Assembly: GCF_051713825.1 (NCBI RefSeq)
Contig: NZ_JBIOQR010000001.1
Coordinates: forward strand, 1,736,001 to 1,800,000
From: Enterococcus_K sp051713825
Lineage (GTDB): Bacteria > Bacillota > Bacilli > Lactobacillales > Enterococcaceae
Length of the DNA: 64,000 nucleotides
Direction of reading: 5' to 3'
A model generated the notes under the pieces. The model saw only the letters and a list, made by a program, of their open reading frames with translations. It was not told where the DNA came from and made no database searches. A program made the position numbers and the translations under genes. Below, one piece after another: positions 59,820 through 64,000 of the stretch (positions within the stretch are counted from its first letter, which is position 1; every line of letters begins with the position of its first letter).

Positions 59820-60839
59820 TTATCGGACCATAAGTGGCACTAAGAATGGATAGCTGCCAAAAAAATCTAGGATTGATCGATTCGTTCGACCTGTTTGAAT
59901 ATTTAGGTTGCTATGGCCATGCTCATTAACCTCCACGGCTAAAGATTGTTCCTTATCTAAAAGGATTTCATAACCATATTCACCTATTTTTTCCATATCA
60001 TACTCAGGATTAGACATAGTAATGATAAATATATTATCTAATATCTCTGTAGAAAGCTCAAAGGCACTTTCTAAGTGAAGATCCAATGGTTTACTATTAT
60101 CGAGTAAGCTTTCATCAACATTAAACCCTAACGTTTTAAAATGAACAATCAATTGATTTAACTCATGATTCAAGACAGAAAGTTGAACAGATGAATACAA
60201 ATTATCTACAGACCAATAGCGAATCAAGGCCAACACTTGGTCGTCATTAATTGCTACTTCCTTCGAATCCAAATCCAGCTCAAACATATCCATATAGGCT
60301 GCTTCATATTTGTTGTTAATCGGCTTCATTTTGAAAGCAAACTGCAAACGATTCCCTTCACCTAAAGAGTAGCGAATCTGAAAATGAACAGTCTCCCAAT
60401 TATCAAGCTCTGCTAGTGAGTATTTCAGGCCGATATGAGTTAACGGCTTCAATAATTCGTACGTGATATACTCTAATAAGGTTGCCTGAGCAATTGTTGA
60501 CATCTCAGGATACGTAGAACCATCCAACAATAACTCCTGATAGTAGCTTAATAATTCAGGGAAATCTGATTCCATTAAGGATTTTCTGAGCTTCAAATCC
60601 GCCAATTCTGATTCAGCAACCTGAATCATGTCAACGATATTTTTACGATTCTGTTCTTTTTTCTCGTAATAAGCCAGTTCTGCTTTCGAAAGTTCTAACT
60701 CCTTTGTAGAGCTCACCGAATCTGCTGTGTTTACTGCATGCTCTACATCAAGATTTGTGGCTTCAACTTCATCAGGAGTAATTATTTTTTTCTCATTAAT
60801 CTTTGTTTCAACTTCTTCAACTTGTTTCTCTTCACTCAT
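59820..60839 (-). CDS. Unknown protein, second gene of a coiled-coil pair
   Basis: 339 residues, cytoplasmic, no signal or membrane segment. An acidic N-terminus (about 1-50) leads to a coiled coil (about 50-95, ELSKAELAYYEKKEQNRKNI), followed by a globular region of about 240 residues with alternating strands and helices (FQIRYSLGEGNRLQFAFKMK, LNIQTGRTNRSILDFFGSY). No family recognised. Overlaps the upstream gene by 8 bp. Partner of that gene by context. Confidence 0.75.
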   Translation of the reverse strand: MSEEKQVEEVETKINEKKIITPDEVEATNLDVEHAVNTADSVSSTKELELSKAELAYYEKKEQNRKNIVDMIQVAESELADLKLRKSLMESDFPELLSYYQELLLDGSTYPEMSTIAQATLLEYITYELLKPLTHIGLKYSLAELDNWETVHFQIRYSLGEGNRLQFAFKMKPINNKYEAAYMDMFELDLDSKEVAINDDQVLALIRYWSVDNLYSSVQLSVLNHELNQLIVHFKTLGFNVDESLLDNSKPLDLHLESAFELSTEILDNIFIITMSNPEYDMEKIGEYGYEILLDKEQSLAVEVNEHGHSNLNIQTGRTNRSILDFFGSYPFLVPLMVR

Positions 60840-61767
60840 TTACAAAACCTCCCTCTTCAGCATTTGCCGGTTGTTCAGTCAAGTAGTCATCTAAAAAGGC
60901 GATAATTTTTGTTCGTAGCTCTTCGAAGCCACCGAAATATCGCTGAATCAAGCGGTGTTCTTTTTCAACGATTGAATTCTTTAATTCTACTTGTTTGTAC
61001 TGAGCAGAAAGTTTTGCACGTTCTTTTTCTACATATCCTTTTCCATCAACAAAAGGTAACCATTCTTCCTTCTGTTTGTTTAAAGCAACTAATTTCTTAT
61101 CCAACTCATCCACTTCAGTGTCCACTTTTTTTCGATTAAGTAACCCTTTCGTTTCATTGGCTTCATTCTTTTGCTCTTGAACCACTTTAATTTTTTTATT
61201 AATTTCTTCGATTTCAGCTTTCCCAGCAATCATTTTCGCATCCAGCTGATTCATTTGTTCTCTGATTAATGCCAGTTCAATTTCTTTATCTTCATAATAC
61301 GTATGCCACTCACTGTCAATCGTTGGTAAAATGAAGACCTCTGGAACAGACGCATCAATTCCAATCGTCGCTCTTTGTCGGTAATAGTTACCAATTCGAT
61401 AATAGTTAACGGTCGTATCTACTTGTTCCTCGAAATACATGAATGGAAAGGCCTCTTTAAAATGCTCATGAAGCTTTTGTATCAACATATGGTCAATTTC
61501 ATGATTTTGATTTGAACTCTTCTTCAGTTCATCTGTCAATTCACCATTGTATAACCGATAGATTGCTGGAATATTTTCCGCAGATATTGCTTCCTCAAAC
61601 TCTTGTAGATCATGAAGTAGCTTGCTAACATTCATACTAGCAACTTGTTTTACCTCTTCAAATGAATTTGAATTTTTCTGAGACTCTGACTCATCAGAGC
61701 TTGTTACTTCAACCCTAAAATCAACCAATTTATCACTTGTTTCATTATGACTATCCGATGCGGTCAT
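60832..61767 (-). CDS. Unknown coiled-coil protein, first gene of a pair
   Basis: 311 residues, cytoplasmic. A Ser/Glu-rich disordered start (about 1-40), a globular part (about 45-165, FPFMYFEEQVDTTVNYYRIG) and a long coiled coil (about 170-260, with EIEEINKKIKVVQEQKNEAN and a central LLNRKK turn), then a C-terminal helix pair. The coil-turn-coil layout is like that of SMC- or MukB-type accessory proteins, but no ATPase motif is present. ATG 61767 follows GGAGGT; the frame is open upstream to 61839. Confidence 0.75.
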   Translation of the reverse strand: MTASDSHNETSDKLVDFRVEVTSSDESESQKNSNSFEEVKQVASMNVSKLLHDLQEFEEAISAENIPAIYRLYNGELTDELKKSSNQNHEIDHMLIQKLHEHFKEAFPFMYFEEQVDTTVNYYRIGNYYRQRATIGIDASVPEVFILPTIDSEWHTYYEDKEIELALIREQMNQLDAKMIAGKAEIEEINKKIKVVQEQKNEANETKGLLNRKKVDTEVDELDKKLVALNKQKEEWLPFVDGKGYVEKERAKLSAQYKQVELKNSIVEKEHRLIQRYFGGFEELRTKIIAFLDDYLTEQPANAEEGGFVNE

Positions 61768-61964
61768 TAGATGTACCTCCTTTTTAAACACTAAAATACC
61801 TGTCTCTATTTTATCATTATAATGAAAATGATTCATCATTTAAAGCAATAGTTCTTAGGGATATCTAATCGTTTGAGCACTTAAAAGGGTTTTTTCGTGT
61901 TTTTTTCATTTTTAGAGTCTTTAAAAGAACAATAAATTGATAAATTACGTTTGAATTTAAAATG

Positions 61965-62002
61965 AAGAAGAGGGATCAGAACAGCACATTCTCCCCTCTT
62001 CT
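61965..62002 (-). terminator. Terminator after the DUF1002-type gene
   Basis: AAGAAGAGGG / CCCCTCTTCT arms; on the minus strand it is followed by TCATTTT. Confidence 0.7.
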
Positions 62003-62010
62003 ACTGATTT

Positions 62011-63060
62011 TTAGTTCATTAGATTTCCAAAAAAGTCAGTAATACTTGACCACAAATTAGAAAAGAAACCTTCATTTTCATCTAATGTTCCTTTGAGTTT
62101 GTCTCCAAATTTTCCTAGTTCGTCACCCAATCGATCCACGGTATCCGTGAAGCCTTTGCTAATTTTATCTAGCTGGGCAATGGAATCTTTATCCAACACG
62201 CCATCTGTTGATTGATATTTTTCAGCTAATGAAACTAATTTTGCCACATCATCTTTTGTTAAATAGCTAGAGAGGTTATTTTTTTCTAGTGCATCATTTA
62301 CGATTTTTTCAACATCCGCTTTAGTTGCAAGTTCTCCTTGCTTTTCTTTCAATTCTGCGAGTTCCTTTTTAATATCAACCAGGGTTTGATTCAGTTGTGC
62401 TTTATATGCTTCATCTGCTTTGGCTTGTTCATCTTCTGTTAATGTTTCAGATTTATTCTCCTCAGTTGCCTGATCGACAATTGACTTCGACAAATCAGCT
62501 GTCGTATCTAATTCTTCTTGTGCAAGTTTGGCTCTATCTGGGTCGACTTCCTCACCATTCGCTTCAAAAGCCTTATAAACGCCAGTTAAAGCACTCTCAC
62601 CAGTCACTTTAACCACACTAGCAACTTTAATAGTCGCATCACTAATACCTGCTGTCACAAGAGGGTTCTTATACTGATCTGCAGTAATTAAAGTAATATT
62701 CTCCGGTGTAAGAATATCCACATTAATTCCTTTCCCCTCATCCTCACGATTGACCACTACAGAACTGAGCATGACGCTATCATCTCCACTTCCATAACCT
62801 AGATAGGTAACTAAATCCTTCCCTGTTGCTTTTTGTGTATTCACCGAATCTGAAGTAATACCTAATACTTTCATTGTTTCGTTCATTTGATTCTGATTTA
62901 AACCAGCACCTGCTACAAATGTTGGCTTGCCCCAACGTTCATTTATAACTGTTTCGTTGCTAGAATTGGTCTCTGCTAATGCTACTTTCGTGCTCAAGCT
63001 TACCGTTCCTATAATTGATAGTGTTATAATTGCGATTGTTAGATTTTGTTTCATATTCAT
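62011..63060 (-). CDS. Secreted DUF1002-type protein
   Basis: 349 residues. Signal peptide at the N-terminus (about 1-30, ending STKVALAETN with an ALA cleavage motif). Then the DUF1002/YpuA-like domain (about 42-250, WGKPTFVAGAGLNQNQM, YLGYGSGDDSVMLSSVVVNR, ITADQYKNPLVTAGISDATIKVASVVKVTGE in pieces), and a C-terminal helical part ending FFSNLWSSITDFFGNL. Function unknown; exported. ATG 63060 follows GGGAGGAAA. It stands alone with its own terminator. Confidence 0.82.
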   Translation of the reverse strand: MNMKQNLTIAIITLSIIGTVSLSTKVALAETNSSNETVINERWGKPTFVAGAGLNQNQMNETMKVLGITSDSVNTQKATGKDLVTYLGYGSGDDSVMLSSVVVNREDEGKGINVDILTPENITLITADQYKNPLVTAGISDATIKVASVVKVTGESALTGVYKAFEANGEEVDPDRAKLAQEELDTTADLSKSIVDQATEENKSETLTEDEQAKADEAYKAQLNQTLVDIKKELAELKEKQGELATKADVEKIVNDALEKNNLSSYLTKDDVAKLVSLAEKYQSTDGVLDKDSIAQLDKISKGFTDTVDRLGDELGKFGDKLKGTLDENEGFFSNLWSSITDFFGNLMN

Positions 63061-63234
63061 TCTTTTTTCCTCCCAATAGTGAAGTTTGGCTTAATTCATT
63101 GCCACTCCTTTATAATAGTCTTTATCATTTCAAATAAGGGCATCTTAGCCTAATCTTAATCGTTTATTTATGAAAATAAAAAACTCTTAAGTATATTTAG
63201 TAATTTATAAACATTTTGTTTACATAATATATGT

Positions 63235-63978
63235 ATGGTAACTTATAATGTTTTCCTCTTCCTCTCTTTTATTTTATGGTACACTTATAAAAAGAAAGGG
63301 AGTGAGTTATTGACCTACGTAAAAAATTTTTTGATAGTCATTGGGCTTTTTATCTTAAGTCAGCTGTACGGTTTGTTCTTAGGCTTTGGTCTTGAATTTG
63401 CTAAACTAGGTGGTCAGGAGAAAATGTCTACTCTAGCAAATGTCGCATGCATTATTTTTACCTTATTAAGCATCTGGCTGTTGATATTCCTTGCAAAAAA
63501 ACTAAAGATAATGGATTTTTCACTTGATTTTTTAACAAAAAAAAATATTAAGTTTATCTTTCTAGCCTTTATCATTGCTCGGTTGATTGTCTATGTATTA
63601 AGTATCTTAATGATGGCACAAGGAAATGAGTCTACACAAAATGATGAAGCCATTCTTGAAATGACCAAACTAATCAGTCCTCTATTATCATTTATTATGA
63701 TATCCATTGCTGCACCAATTATGGAAGAAATTGTCTTTCGTGGTGGAATCATTGGGTTAATTTTTAAAGATTATCCGATAGTCGGAATCATTTGTAGTAC
63801 CTTAATTTTTGGTGCAATCCATCAATCAGATAATTTCATCAGTTTTCTAATCTATGCTGCAATCGGATTCGTCTTGAGTTATAGCTATTATAAAACAAAA
63901 CGTCTTGAAGTCAGTATAAGTATTCATTTTTTAAATAATCTTATTGGTGGATTAGCTATTCTATTTGGTTGGTTATGA
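63235..63978 (+). CDS. CPBP-family intramembrane metalloprotease
   Basis: CAAX-protease and bacteriocin-processing family; in lactic bacteria members give bacteriocin self-immunity or process membrane proteins. 247 residues from ATG 63235, with about six to eight hydrophobic segments. Motifs: APIMEEIVFRGGIIG (EExxxR, about 163-177), FGAIHQSDNF (motif 2 His) and HFLNNLIGG (His/Asn motif 3). The ATG has no ribosome binding site; a TTG at 63310 follows AAGGGAG and would give 222 residues starting after the first hydrophobic segment. TATAAT at 63244 favours the later start. Confidence 0.82.
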   Translation: MVTYNVFLFLSFILWYTYKKKGSELLTYVKNFLIVIGLFILSQLYGLFLGFGLEFAKLGGQEKMSTLANVACIIFTLLSIWLLIFLAKKLKIMDFSLDFLTKKNIKFIFLAFIIARLIVYVLSILMMAQGNESTQNDEAILEMTKLISPLLSFIMISIAAPIMEEIVFRGGIIGLIFKDYPIVGIICSTLIFGAIHQSDNFISFLIYAAIGFVLSYSYYKTKRLEVSISIHFLNNLIGGLAILFGWL

Positions 63979-64000
63979 TCGAATAAGGTTTCCTAAGAAA

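Overview
The window comes from a low-GC Gram-positive bacterium of the Lactobacillales and most resembles Enterococcus or a close relative. Signs of this are the gene order aroE-aroF-aroB-aroC-tyrA-aroA-aroK-pheA-LCP protein, the PyrR-attenuated pyr operon, strong AGGAGG-type ribosome binding sites and a Firmicutes-type dif site. Genus is an inference from gene order and protein features; no database was searched.

Layout. 1-3710: the C-terminal part of fhs, two small unknown or CBS-domain genes, lspA and an rluD-type pseudouridine synthase. 3707-15603: a complete UMP biosynthesis operon (pyrR, pyrP, pyrB, pyrC, carA, carB, pyrK, pyrD, pyrF, pyrE) with a promoter, a PyrR binding loop and a terminator in its leader, and a second structured terminator-like element between carB and pyrK. 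15716-17502: an alpha-carbonic anhydrase and a LysR regulator, which may supply and sense bicarbonate for carbamoyl phosphate synthesis. 17570-20351: rqcH on the minus strand and a membrane-anchored unknown. 20441-20821: a composite non-coding repeat with an inverted copy at 44418-44812.

20877-32381 holds two amino-acid regulons. Each starts with a good promoter and a short leader ORF full of the relevant codons. A Trp leader (two Trp codons) precedes the tryptophan ABC transporter trpXYZ. A Tyr/Phe leader (three Tyr and two Phe codons within six) precedes the shikimate/Tyr/Phe operon. The two leaders share a four-segment attenuator layout followed by a second terminator hairpin.

32638-50957: an LCP cell-wall protein, DegV, a beta-glucoside PTS with its divergent GntR regulator, a small protein plus AAA-VWA fusion pair behind palindromic operators, a GH13 glucosidase remnant, an NAD(P)-binding protein, a frameshifted methyltransferase, a GH43 glycosidase, an ABC transporter pair, and a dimethylarginine-hydrolase-like gene with an amino acid permease.

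51557-59452: a filamentous-phage (inovirus-type) prophage of about 7.9 kb inserted at the chromosomal dif site. The right end is a complete dif-like 28-mer and the left end keeps only one intact arm; no integrase is present, so host Xer recombinases are the likely integration machinery. Its gene order follows filamentous phages: repressor, ssDNA-binding candidate, small membrane protein, major coat, large repeat-bearing adsorption protein, small membrane protein, Zot/pI ATPase, tiny membrane protein, origin-like hairpins, Rep. The adsorption protein appears to need a -1 frameshift at a canonical slippery T TTT TTC to obtain its signal peptide. The dif site places the window at the replication terminus, consistent with the genes just right of it lying on the minus strand.

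59820-63978: two overlapping unknown coiled-coil genes, a secreted DUF1002-type protein and a CPBP-family membrane protease.
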